Assembly: GCA_020638295.1 (NCBI GenBank)
Contig: JACKIU010000001.1
Span: 558,001-622,000, forward strand
DNA from: Rhodospirillales bacterium
GTDB taxonomy: Bacteria; Pseudomonadota; Alphaproteobacteria; Micavibrionales; Micavibrionaceae
DNA: 64,000 nt
Direction of reading: 5' to 3'
The notes beneath the pieces are model-generated. The model saw nothing but the letters and a program-made list of their open reading frames with translations. It did no database searches and was not told where the DNA came from. How positions within the stretch are numbered: the first letter of the stretch is position 1; every line of letters starts with the position of its first letter. Below are positions 35,167 through 43,384 of the stretch, piece after piece. The translations under genes and the position numbers were made by a program.

Positions 35167-36221
35167 TCCGTATAAACCCGCTCATAACGCGGGCCCAGCG
35201 CGGTTAGGATTTCATAGCCGATCGTACCGGCAGAGGCCGCTAAATCATCGGCGGATTGATGCGGGCCGATCACCTCCACCATATCGCCTGCGCGCGGCAG
35301 ATCGTTTTCAGGAATATCACTAAGATCGATGATGGTTAAATCCATCGATACCCGCCCGCGGATGGGGCAGGCAACGCCGTTCCAAAACAGCGCGCCGTTA
35401 TTGGACAGGCTGCGCAAAAACCCGTCGGCATAGCCCAGCCCAACCACGCACAGCTTCGTGTTTTTATCAAAACGATACGTAGCGTTATATCCACATGTCT
35501 CGCCGGCTTTGGCGTCCCACACCTGTAAAACCGGCACCGACAAATTGACAACCGCCGCCATCGGGTTGTCGCTTTCCGGCCTCGGGTTCAGGCCGTACAG
35601 CGCCATGCCGGGGCGCACCATATCGAAATGATAATTGGCGGAGCGAAAAATTCCGGAAGAATTGGCCAGACATTTGGGCACATTTTCAAAACGCTGCGCC
35701 GCTTTTGTAAACGCTACGAATTGTGCATCATTCATCGGGTTATCCGCCTCATCCGCACAGGCGAAATGGCTCATCACTAAACTGAAATTCTGTTCATCCA
35801 GATTATCCAGCGCATCGACGCGCACTCCCAAACGGTTCATTCCCGTATCGATATGCAACGCCGGGGCAGGAGACTGCTGTCCATACATTGCAAAATCCGC
35901 AAGCGCTTCGCCGCTATTCAAAACCGCGCTGATTTGCTCTGTTTTATACAGCGCGGCGCGCTCCGCTTCAAAACCGTTCAGTGTATAAATCACCGGCCCG
36001 GATCCAACGATGCCGCGCAGCTCCAGCGCCTCATCCAGACTGGCGACAAAAAAGACGCCCGCACCTTCTTTTATCAATCGCCGCGCCACCGGCTCTATAC
36101 CCAACCCATAGGCAGAGGCCTTTACCGCCGGGGCAACGCCGCAGCCCGGCCGGGATGTGTCTTTTAAAATTTGGAAATTGCGCGCCAGCGCGCCCAGATC
36201 AATCTGCAAGCGCCCGCGCAT
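35163..36221 (-). CDS. alr: Alanine racemase
   Basis: A 352-residue PLP enzyme interconverting L- and D-alanine for the cell wall. The PLP lysine is in PAVKASAYGLG (Lys34; the usual wording is VKADAYGHG, so two neighbours differ). The second catalytic Tyr is in GLGYADGFLRS, and the CPIRGRVSMDLTIID block closes the active site. It starts 3 bp after dnaB ends, so it is probably co-transcribed with the ribosomal protein block. Confidence 0.93.
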   Translation of the reverse strand: MRGRLQIDLGALARNFQILKDTSRPGCGVAPAVKASAYGLGIEPVARRLIKEGAGVFFVASLDEALELRGIVGSGPVIYTLNGFEAERAALYKTEQISAVLNSGEALADFAMYGQQSPAPALHIDTGMNRLGVRVDALDNLDEQNFSLVMSHFACADEADNPMNDAQFVAFTKAAQRFENVPKCLANSSGIFRSANYHFDMVRPGMALYGLNPRPESDNPMAAVVNLSVPVLQVWDAKAGETCGYNATYRFDKNTKLCVVGLGYADGFLRSLSNNGALFWNGVACPIRGRVSMDLTIIDLSDIPENDLPRAGDMVEVIGPHQSADDLAASAGTIGYEILTALGPRYERVYTD

Positions 36222-36224
36222 GAC

Positions 36225-37730
36225 TTATTCTCCAAAATCGCCGAAGCCCGCGCCGATGTGATTAGGGTCAAGATCGGAAAAGCGCGTCAAGTTGGGATCG
36301 AAGAACATCTTCACAATGCCGATCGGACCGTGGCGCTGCTTGGCGACGATACATTCCCCGACATTATGCGCGCGCTCCATGCTTTCCTGCCATTTCATAT
36401 GCTTTTCCGTGCCCGGTTCCGGCTCGGCGCGGCTGAGGTAATATTCCTCGCGGTACACAAACATCACCACATCCGCATCCTGCTCAATCGACCCCGATTC
36501 CCGCAGATCAGAAAGCTGCGGGCGTTTATCCTCGCGTTGTTCTACCGCCCGCGAGAGCTGGGATAGCGCAATCACAGGAATTTCCAGTTCCTTGGCAATC
36601 GCTTTCAGGCCGCGTGTGATCTCTGAAATTTCCAGCACGCGGTTGGATTCGGCCTGACGCGAACCGGTTCCACGCAACAGCTGCAAATAATCCACCACAA
36701 TCATATCCAGACCGTGCTGGCGTTTCAGCCGCCGCGAACGTGTGCGTACCGCCCCGATCGACAGGGCAGGTGTGTCGTCAATATAGAGCGGGACCTGACT
36801 CATTTTCTGCGAGGCTTCGACAAAGGCGCGGAAGTCTTCCTGCTTGATATTGCCTTTGCGAATCGCATCTCCGGAAATCCCCGATTGCTCGGACAAAATT
36901 CGTCCGGCCAGCTGCTCGGCGGCCATTTCCAGAGAGAAAAACGCCACGCGCCCGCCTTGCTTTCCGCCGCTTTCCGCATAGGCTTTGGCGGCATTAAACG
37001 CCCAGTTGACCGCCAGCGCTGTTTTCCCCATCGACGGACGTCCGGCTAAAATCAGCAGATCGGAATTCTGAAATCCACCGAGCTTTTTATCAACATCGAC
37101 CAGCCCGGAGGTAATCCCGGTCACATGCCCGTCGGACTGGAAGGCTTTTTCCGCATGCTCAATCGCCGTGAGAACCGAATCGCGCAAGGTGATAAAGCCG
37201 CCTTTGACATCGCCGGTTTCAGCCAGTTCGAACAGGCGCGATTCCATGCGTTCAACCGTGCTCATCGCATCGGAATCCAGCGAATGCTCATATGCTTCGT
37301 TGACGACATCTTCGCCCAGTGAAATCAACTGGCGGCGTAGATAAAGTTCGTAAATCGTTCTGGCGTAATCGGCCGTATTAATGACACTGACCACATTGGC
37401 CGCCAGGTCAGCCAGATATGACGCGCCGCCGACATCGCTCAAATCTTCGTCATTTTCGAAATAGTTTTTTAGCGTTACCGGCGAAGCATTTTGCCCGCGC
37501 TCGATCAAGGTTAGAATAGTTTCAAAAATCCGCTGGTGCGCCGGCATGAAAAAATGCGTGGGTTTAAGAAAATCGCCCATTTTCTCGGTGACGCGGTTAT
37601 CCACCAGCAATGCGCCGAGCAGGCCCTGCTCCGCATCGAGGTTATGCGGCAAAATACGATAATTCGGCGCAGCGTCTCCGGAAATACTCAGTGCGCCCTC
37701 CGGCGCTTGAAAAGCAAGATCATGTACCAT
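36225..37730 (-). CDS. dnaB: Replicative DNA helicase
   Basis: A 501-residue hexameric helicase. The N-terminal domain starts ILPHNLDAEQGLLGALL, and the RecA-like domain has Walker A LAGRPSMGKTALA (about residue 215), Walker B MIVVDYLQLL and the R-finger region near SGSIEQDADVV. I chose ATG 37730 (GGTGGGG just upstream); the frame continues upstream through a hydrophobic, non-DnaB stretch that overlaps the rplI terminator side. It follows rplI, as in many alphaproteobacteria. Confidence 0.96.
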   Translation of the reverse strand: MVHDLAFQAPEGALSISGDAAPNYRILPHNLDAEQGLLGALLVDNRVTEKMGDFLKPTHFFMPAHQRIFETILTLIERGQNASPVTLKNYFENDEDLSDVGGASYLADLAANVVSVINTADYARTIYELYLRRQLISLGEDVVNEAYEHSLDSDAMSTVERMESRLFELAETGDVKGGFITLRDSVLTAIEHAEKAFQSDGHVTGITSGLVDVDKKLGGFQNSDLLILAGRPSMGKTALAVNWAFNAAKAYAESGGKQGGRVAFFSLEMAAEQLAGRILSEQSGISGDAIRKGNIKQEDFRAFVEASQKMSQVPLYIDDTPALSIGAVRTRSRRLKRQHGLDMIVVDYLQLLRGTGSRQAESNRVLEISEITRGLKAIAKELEIPVIALSQLSRAVEQREDKRPQLSDLRESGSIEQDADVVMFVYREEYYLSRAEPEPGTEKHMKWQESMERAHNVGECIVAKQRHGPIGIVKMFFDPNLTRFSDLDPNHIGAGFGDFGE

Positions 37731-37851
37731 ATCCCCACCATAACCGAGGCAAACACTCAGCGCCAGAAAAGCTACGATCGCGGTTGTGAATAACGGGGAT
37801 GGATTGGTTTTAATCTCTTTCGGGTTTAATTCCCCGTCGCTTGCGCCATAT

Positions 37852-37888
37852 AAAAAACAACGGGGACACAATGAGCCATTGTGTCCCC
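37852..37888 (-). terminator. Intrinsic terminator after rplI
   Basis: An 11-bp perfect stem (GGGGACACAAT with ATTGTGTCCCC, loop GAGCC on the plus strand) is followed on the minus strand by TTGTTTTTT. It separates the rpsF-rpsR-rplI transcript from dnaB-alr, at least partly. Confidence 0.88.
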
Positions 37889-37925
37889 CATGTCTTCGAT
37901 TCTTTCGCAGAAATGACTGCGGCGC

Positions 37926-38693
37926 TTAAGCTTCGCTTTCGCCTTCCGCCGGAGCAGCTTCGTCGGCTTCAGCCGCAACGGCCGCTTCTTCAGCTTCGGC
38001 AGCCGCCGCCTTCGCAGCGTCTTTTTCTGCTTTTTTCGCAGCGCGCTCTTCTGCTTTTGCGGCCGTCTCAGCGGCTTTTTCCTCGGCTTCAGCCTGACGC
38101 TCTTTTTCAGCTTCCAAAGCGCCTTCTTCCAGAACCTCTTCCAGAGCTTCTTCGCTGGCTGCTGTTTGTTCCTCAGCTCGCTCGGCGCGATCATCAGCGA
38201 TCAGGGCCTTACCGGTTTCAGCCTGGATTTTGGCTTCCTCGGCGCTGCGTGCCACGTTGATCATGATCTCGGCTTCGACTTCCGGATGAAGCGTGACGGC
38301 GACCGGAAACAGACCGATCAGCTTGTAGTTCTGGTTCAGCTTGACCATAGAACGGTCGATCTTCTCACCCGTTGCCGCAGACAGCCCTTCGGCGATATCG
38401 CGGGAATTGACTGAACCGTAAAGCTGCCCGGCTTCGGAGGCCTGACGGATCAGAGCCACTTTCGTACCGGCAATTGTCTTGGCCAGTTTTTCAGCTTCTT
38501 TTTTCTGCTTGTCATTCTCGGCTTCCAGATGTTTTTTCTGGGCTTCAAAATAAGCGATATTATCCTTGCTGGCGCGCAGAGCTTTTTTCTGCGGCAACAG
38601 GTAGTTGCGGGCATAACCGGGTTTGACGGACACAACGTCGCCCATCTTGCCCAGCTTCTCAACGCGTTCTAACAAAATAACCTGTGTAGACAT
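37926..38693 (-). CDS. rplI: Ribosomal protein bL9 with long Ala/Glu/Lys-rich C-terminal extension
   Basis: Residues 1-150 are an ordinary bL9: N-terminal QVILLERVEKLGKMGDVVSV, GYARNYLLPQKKAL, a connecting helix, then the C-terminal domain ending at HPEVEAEIMINVARS. Residues about 150-255 form an added tail of alternating Ala, Glu and Lys (EEKAAETAAKAEERAAKKAEK), predicted as a long charged helix. Usual bL9 is about 150 residues. Similar, mostly shorter, acidic tails occur in some alphaproteobacteria. The tail's role is unknown. It is the last gene of rpsF-rpsR-rplI. Confidence 0.95.
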   Translation of the reverse strand: MSTQVILLERVEKLGKMGDVVSVKPGYARNYLLPQKKALRASKDNIAYFEAQKKHLEAENDKQKKEAEKLAKTIAGTKVALIRQASEAGQLYGSVNSRDIAEGLSAATGEKIDRSMVKLNQNYKLIGLFPVAVTLHPEVEAEIMINVARSAEEAKIQAETGKALIADDRAERAEEQTAASEEALEEVLEEGALEAEKERQAEAEEKAAETAAKAEERAAKKAEKDAAKAAAAEAEEAAVAAEADEAAPAEGESEA

Positions 38694-38705
38694 GATTTTA
38701 TCTCC

Positions 38706-39005
38706 TTACACTCTATCTTGTGAACGCGGCGGGCGAGCCGGACGTGCGGCTTCGGTATCTGTTTGCACGTAAGGCATCAGACCCATAAAGCGGGCGCGTT
38801 TAATCGCCTTGGCCAGTTCACGCTGTTTCTTTTGCGACACGGCGGTAATACGGCTCGGGATAATTTTCCCACGCTCGGAAACATAACGGCTCAGTGTTCT
38901 TGTGTCTTTCCAGTCAATCGCCGGAGCGTTCGGACCTGTAAACGGGCAGGTTTTTTTGCGACGGAAAAACGGACGTTTTACGGTGGGTACATCTGCTGCG
39001 GACAT
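38706..39005 (-). CDS. rpsR: Ribosomal protein bS18
   Basis: A 99-residue bS18 with the core block PFFRRKKTCPF, then IDWKDTRTLSRYVSERGKI and RITAVSQKKQRELAKAIKRAR. The C-terminus is slightly extended. It binds the small subunit platform as a heterodimer with bS6, whose gene it overlaps by one base. Confidence 0.97.
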   Translation of the reverse strand: MSAADVPTVKRPFFRRKKTCPFTGPNAPAIDWKDTRTLSRYVSERGKIIPSRITAVSQKKQRELAKAIKRARFMGLMPYVQTDTEAARPARPPRSQDRV

Positions 39006-39379
39006 TATGCAGCCTCCTTCTTGCTCGGTTTATCTTCATCGTCGCGGTCACGGTCGCGATTCTTATCCATCACCACGGACGGACCTTTGGTCGGTTCATC
39101 CAGACGCAGAGACAAGGAGCGCATCACATCTTCATCAAGGCGCAACAGACGCTCAAGCTCGATAACGGCTGCACCCGGGGCGTCAAATTCAACCAGCGTG
39201 TAATTGGCTTTACGGGCCTTGTTGATTTTATAGGCCAGTGTGCGCAAGCCCCACTGTTCGGTTTTCAGAATTTTACCGCCTTGGTCGGTAATGACTTTGG
39301 CGTATTTGTCTGTCAGGTCTTTGATCTGACCCTCGGTCAGATCCTGCCGTGACATGAACACGGTTTCGTAAGTCGGCAT
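39005..39379 (-). CDS. rpsF: Ribosomal protein bS6
   Basis: A 124-residue bS6: MPTYETVFMSRQDLTEGQI at the start, then GLRTLAYKINKARKANYTL, and a charged C-terminal tail rich in Asp, Arg and Lys. GAGGAGGG lies just upstream. First gene of the ribosomal block. A small inverted repeat CGGT/ACCG (39394-39412) in the leader may have a role in bS6:bS18 autoregulation, which is known in other bacteria; that is a weak inference here. Confidence 0.97.
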   Translation of the reverse strand: MPTYETVFMSRQDLTEGQIKDLTDKYAKVITDQGGKILKTEQWGLRTLAYKINKARKANYTLVEFDAPGAAVIELERLLRLDEDVMRSLSLRLDEPTKGPSVVMDKNRDRDRDDEDKPSKKEAA

Positions 39380-39425
39380 AATTGCCCTCCTCTCGGTTAG
39401 TTCTATGCACCGTGTTAAAGCGCAT

Positions 39426-39457
39426 AAAAAAGCCGGTTCAAACCTTCTTAAACCGGC
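39426..39457 (-). terminator. Intrinsic terminator between the small unknown gene and rpsF
   Basis: Inverted repeat GCCGGTT (39432-39438) and AACCGGC (39451-39457), with TTTTTT on the minus strand (39426-39431). It would end the transcript of the 39526-39834 gene before the rpsF leader. Confidence 0.85.
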
Positions 39458-39525
39458 GAGGTTATAATTGAGGCGGACTATAAGCCCAAGCCTCAGGCAA
39501 AATCAAGGACTTTCTTTACCCGTCC

Positions 39526-39834
39526 TCATGCGTCAACGTGTGACGAAGACCCGGATATGCCGTAATTCTGGTTGGCGTTGTGCGTAACGTAGTGAGCAAT
39601 AAAGGTGGCCCAGCAGCTCTCGGGCTGCGTAGAGCGGTGCTGATGCGAGGCTTTACGAATCATGCGGCGCAGCTCCATATCCGTCAGGTCCGGCTTGTCC
39701 AGCAGATGCTTGAAGTCAGAAATCGCCATGGCCGCAAAACCTGCATAATCGATATTGACAGCGCCGCTGCTTGTAAACGCGTCGTTGGTTTCCTCCAGCA
39801 AATGTTTGATACGCAAGTGAATGGTCTGTGTCAT
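39526..39834 (-). CDS. Small soluble protein of unknown function
   Basis: A 102-residue protein (MTQTIHLRIKHLLEETNDAF at the start). It is helical and soluble by composition, with a His/Asn-rich C-terminus (FIAHYVTHNANQNYGISG), and no recognised domain. The start is set by an unusually strong ribosome site, AGGAAGGAGG, 6 bases before ATG 39834 (another ATG directly precedes it at 39837). It has its own terminator. Both signals argue that the gene is real and well expressed. I do not recognise the family. Confidence 0.7.
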   Translation of the reverse strand: MTQTIHLRIKHLLEETNDAFTSSGAVNIDYAGFAAMAISDFKHLLDKPDLTDMELRRMIRKASHQHRSTQPESCWATFIAHYVTHNANQNYGISGSSSHVDA

Positions 39835-40098
39835 CATTATCCTCCTTCCTCTATAATCCGTTTTTTGATCCGCTGCTGTTTGAGAGCATTTCGCTGTTGA
39901 AAATCCTGCGCCAGCCTATTAGGTACTAGGACTTGAAAATAAGCCTGACTGCATGATCATACGCATATGCACGTCAGAAACGCAAATTTTTTGAAAAGAT
40001 TTTATTGTGCAAAGCGATATAAAATTACATTGTTTGCGCCTGTAAATAAAATTATATTTCTCTAATGTGGATGAGAAAACAAGCAGATTGGAGTAAAA

Positions 40099-41043
40099 AT
40101 GACACGGGCTTTTATCTTTCCGGGGCAAGGTTCGCAAAGCGTCGGCATGGGGGAAAATTTGTATGACACCTTCGCCGATGCGCGCGAAGTTTTCGAAGAA
40201 ATCGACGAATCACTTGGACAGAATCTCTCAAAACTGATGTTTGAAGGCCCCGAAGAAGACCTTAATCTCACCGAAAATACGCAACCCGCCTTGATGGCCG
40301 TTTCCATGGCCGTGGTGCAGGTCCTCAAAAAACAGGGCGGCATTGATTTTAAAACCGCTGCTCAGTTCGTCGCCGGACATTCTTTGGGCGAATATGCGGC
40401 CCTGACCGCTGCCGAAAGTTTCACCATCTCTGATGCAGCCAGATTGTTAAAGCTCCGCGGCCAAGCGATGCAAAAGGCCGTGCCGGTCGGTATCGGCTCC
40501 ATGGCCGCGATCATCGGCCCGTCTTTCGAGGATGTACAGGCGATCGCGCGCGAAGCCGCAGGCAGCGATATCTGCGCTGCCGCCAATGATAACTCCGTCG
40601 GGCAAGTCGTGGTCAGCGGGCACAAAGAGGCAGTCGCACGCGCGGTTGAACTGGCGACTGCGCGCGGTGCGAAAAAGGCTGTGACCCTGCCCGTATCCGC
40701 GCCATTTCACTGCGCGCTGATGAGCCCGGCGGCCGATGCGATGGCCGAAGCGCTGGCCGCCACCGACATCAAAGCCCCGATCGTGCCGGTTGTTGCCAAC
40801 GTGACGGCCGCAGCCACCAGCGCCCCGGATGAAATCCGCAAACTGCTCGTCGAGCAAGTCACTGGCACCGTGCGCTGGCGCGAATCTGTGCTGTGGATGA
40901 AGGATCAAGGCGTTAGTGAAATGATCGAACTGGGCGCGGGCAAAGTTCTATGCGGGCTTGTGCGCCGTATCGATCGTGATATATCCTGCGCCAATGCGGG
41001 ATCGCCCGAAGAAATTGAGAGTTTGATAGAGAGATTCAAATGA
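40099..41043 (+). CDS. fabD: Malonyl-CoA:ACP transacylase
   Basis: A 314-residue acyltransferase that loads malonyl groups onto ACP for fatty-acid synthesis. The N-terminal IFPGQGSQSVGMG block, the nucleophile GHSLGEYAAL (Ser95) and the catalytic His in PVSAPFHCALM are all present. GGAG lies 6 bases before the ATG. It is the first gene of the fab operon, and its stop overlaps the next start by 4 bp. Confidence 0.97.
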   Translation: MTRAFIFPGQGSQSVGMGENLYDTFADAREVFEEIDESLGQNLSKLMFEGPEEDLNLTENTQPALMAVSMAVVQVLKKQGGIDFKTAAQFVAGHSLGEYAALTAAESFTISDAARLLKLRGQAMQKAVPVGIGSMAAIIGPSFEDVQAIAREAAGSDICAAANDNSVGQVVVSGHKEAVARAVELATARGAKKAVTLPVSAPFHCALMSPAADAMAEALAATDIKAPIVPVVANVTAAATSAPDEIRKLLVEQVTGTVRWRESVLWMKDQGVSEMIELGAGKVLCGLVRRIDRDISCANAGSPEEIESLIERFK

Positions 41044-41513
41044 AAAGTGAAATGATAAGCACAGCAAATCTATGTGATGAGAACGAAAATATAGTCATTT
41101 TTGATCATGCTTATAAGCATTATGGTTTGGTAAAATCCTACGCGGGCATAATTCAAACCATCTCAATTGATGAAGACAACGCAAAGATTATAGAAACTCT
41201 TAAACAGAATGGTGAAGGACAGGTTCTGATTGTAAAGGTTAAAGGTAAGAAATGCGCTGTTATTGGAGATCGTCTTTCTGGAATAGCGATCTCAAATGGC
41301 TGGAAATGTATTATTGTTGATGGTTATATTCGAGACATTGAAGAAATTAACAATATGAATATCGGGATTTGGGCAAAAGGCACCTACCCAAAACGCAGTA
41401 CCAAAAAGGCCAAGGGCACAACGGGTGAGACGCTGACAATCAACAATACGAAAATTATTCCCAAACAACAAATTTACCTCGACCAAGACGGTATTGTGAT
41501 TCAAGAAAAATAA
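41040..41513 (+). CDS. rraA: RraA-like protein inserted in the fab operon
   Basis: A 157-residue protein of the RraA/HMG-aldolase-like family: TANLCDENENIVIFD at the start, GEGQVLIVKVKGKKCAVIGD, and VDGYIRDIEEINNMNIGIWA, which match the family's GD..A and xGxxRD segments. E. coli RraA inhibits RNase E; family members also act as aldolases on small keto acids. It overlaps the fabD stop by 4 bp (ATGA), so it is translationally coupled. Base composition is clearly more AT-rich and Lys/Ile/Asn-rich than fabD and fabG, which suggests later acquisition. An operon link to lipid synthesis is not expected from known RraA biology. Confidence 0.82.
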   Translation: MKSEMISTANLCDENENIVIFDHAYKHYGLVKSYAGIIQTISIDEDNAKIIETLKQNGEGQVLIVKVKGKKCAVIGDRLSGIAISNGWKCIIVDGYIRDIEEINNMNIGIWAKGTYPKRSTKKAKGTTGETLTINNTKIIPKQQIYLDQDGIVIQEK

Positions 41514-41531
41514 AAAGGAAGTAGTAAGAAA

Positions 41532-42269
41532 ATGTTCGATCTAACAGGAAAAACAGCGCTCGTGACCGGGGCAACCGGCGGAATTGGCGGGGCCATTGCC
41601 AAGGCTCTGCATAGCGCAGGCGCGAGCGTCGGCATTTCCGGGCGCAATACCGAAAAGCTGGAGGCGTTGGCGCAAGAGCTGGGTGATCGTGTCACAGTTC
41701 TCACTGCCGATCTTTCAAGCGCTGAAGCCGCGGGTGAACTGGCGAAACGCGCCGAAGAAGAAATGGGGCAGGTCGATATTCTGGTCAATAACGCCGGGCT
41801 GACCCGTGACGGTCTGTCGATGCGCATGAGCGACGAAGATTGGCAAACCGTCATCGATGTGAATATGACCGCGACCTTCAAACTCGCCAAGGCGCTTCAG
41901 CGCGGCATGATGAAACGCCGCCATGGCCGCATTATCAATATCGCCTCCGTCGTCGGCGTCACAGGCAATCCGGGCCAGTGCAACTATGTCGCCTCCAAGG
42001 CCGGGATGATCGGCTGGTCCAAAGCTATGGCCGCCGAAGTCGCCAGCCGCGGCATCACCGTCAACTGCATCGCGCCGGGCTTTATCGCCACCGCGATGAC
42101 CGATGCGCTTAACGATGATCAGAAAGAAAAAATCAGCGCCAATATCCCCGCCGGGAAAATGGGCACGTCCGAGGACATTGCCGCCGCCGCCGCCTATCTG
42201 GCGTCCGATGAAGCCGGTTACGTCACCGGCCAGACGATCCACGTCAATGGCGGCATGGCGATGATTTAG
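41532..42269 (+). CDS. fabG: 3-oxoacyl-ACP reductase
   Basis: A 245-residue SDR reducing 3-oxoacyl-ACP with NADPH. The cofactor loop is VTGATGGIGGAIAKAL, the active-site Ser is in NIASVVGVTGNPGQ, and the Tyr/Lys pair is in NYVASKAGMIGWSKAM. AAGGAAG precedes the ATG. It is in the usual fabD-fabG-acpP-fabF order, apart from rraA and the HAD gene. Confidence 0.97.
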   Translation: MFDLTGKTALVTGATGGIGGAIAKALHSAGASVGISGRNTEKLEALAQELGDRVTVLTADLSSAEAAGELAKRAEEEMGQVDILVNNAGLTRDGLSMRMSDEDWQTVIDVNMTATFKLAKALQRGMMKRRHGRIINIASVVGVTGNPGQCNYVASKAGMIGWSKAMAAEVASRGITVNCIAPGFIATAMTDALNDDQKEKISANIPAGKMGTSEDIAAAAAYLASDEAGYVTGQTIHVNGGMAMI

Positions 42270-42940
42270 TGGGTATGCATTCCCTCATCATCTTTGACTG
42301 CGACGGCACGCTGGTCGACAGCGAGATGCTCTATAACACCGTCACGGCGGAACTGCTGAACGAAATCGGTTACGATGAATATACCCCGCAGCTCTGCCTC
42401 GAACGCTTTTCCGGCAAAAGCTGGTCGACCATGCGCGACGAACTTGAAGAGCATCACGGCGAGCCGATGCCTGCCGATATCATCCAGCGCTATATCAAAA
42501 TCGCCGGATCGCGCATGGATACCGAACTCAAACCTGCATCAAATGCCGATAGCGTTCTGGAAAACCTCAAATCCCGTATGCAGATTTGCATTGGCTCAAA
42601 CGGTGAGCGCGGCAATGTCATCAAAAGCTTGACTGTCACGGGCCTGATGCCTCATTTTGACGATGATCGAATTTTCACCAAAATTCAGGTCGAAAACCCT
42701 AAACCCGCGCCCGATCTGTTCTTATTCGCCTGCGACCGGATGCAAACCCGGCCCGCAAACGCGCTGGTGATTGAAGACAGCCCCTCCGGCGTCGCCGCCG
42801 CCAAAGCCGCCGGGATAGACGTTTTGGGCTATATCGGCACCGCACACGATAAAACCGCGCAGGCTCAAGCTCTGCAAAATGCCGGCGCAAACACCATAAT
42901 TGACGAGCTTATCCACATAGAGCGGCACTTAAAGGCCTGA
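42269..42940 (+). CDS. HAD-family phosphatase (subfamily IA)
   Basis: A 223-residue haloacid-dehalogenase-type hydrolase with motif I FDCDGTLVDSE (nucleophile Asp), motif II IGSNGER and motif III/IV NPKPAPDLF ... VIEDSPSGVAAAKAAG. It resembles beta-phosphoglucomutase or phosphoglycolate-type phosphatases, but the substrate is not evident. The frame opens with GTG 42269 overlapping the fabG stop by one base; ATG 42275 is the other choice. It is co-oriented and coupled with fabG. Confidence 0.88.
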   Translation: MGMHSLIIFDCDGTLVDSEMLYNTVTAELLNEIGYDEYTPQLCLERFSGKSWSTMRDELEEHHGEPMPADIIQRYIKIAGSRMDTELKPASNADSVLENLKSRMQICIGSNGERGNVIKSLTVTGLMPHFDDDRIFTKIQVENPKPAPDLFLFACDRMQTRPANALVIEDSPSGVAAAKAAGIDVLGYIGTAHDKTAQAQALQNAGANTIIDELIHIERHLKA

Positions 42941-43063
42941 AAACCATTTGGAATTTCGTATCCCTGTGCTAATGAGACAAAATGTCTTGCAATCGGAAAA
43001 TGGACTGGTAAAGTTCGGACCTGTCGCAAGGACGAAAATGATTTCTAATAAAGATAAGGAAGA

Positions 43064-43306
43064 ATGATGAGTGACATTGCAGAGCGCGTAAAGAAGATTG
43101 TTGTTGAGCACCTTGGTGTTGAAGAAGACAAAGTCTCGGAAAGCGCGAGCTTCATTGATGATTTGGGTGCCGACTCTCTGGATACGGTTGAGCTGGTCAT
43201 GGCTTTTGAAGAAGAATTCAGTATTGAAATTCCCGATGATGCTGCCGAAAAAATCCAGACCGTCGGCGATGCTGTGAGCTTCATTAAAGAAAACGCTGCC
43301 GAATAA
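43064..43306 (+). CDS. acpP: Acyl carrier protein
   Basis: An 80-residue acidic ACP with the phosphopantetheine-attachment motif GADSLDTVELVMAFEE (Ser38). It carries growing acyl chains in fatty-acid synthesis. AAGGAAG precedes two adjacent ATG codons; 43067 is the alternative start. Its own leader of about 120 bp separates it from the HAD gene. Confidence 0.97.
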   Translation: MMSDIAERVKKIVVEHLGVEEDKVSESASFIDDLGADSLDTVELVMAFEEEFSIEIPDDAAEKIQTVGDAVSFIKENAAE

Positions 43307-43384
43307 GCAGTCTTTTCAAAGATAATTATAATGCCAGCCGCCACCCGTGCGGCTGTCTTTACATGTAAAGGTAAGGAAGTGACG

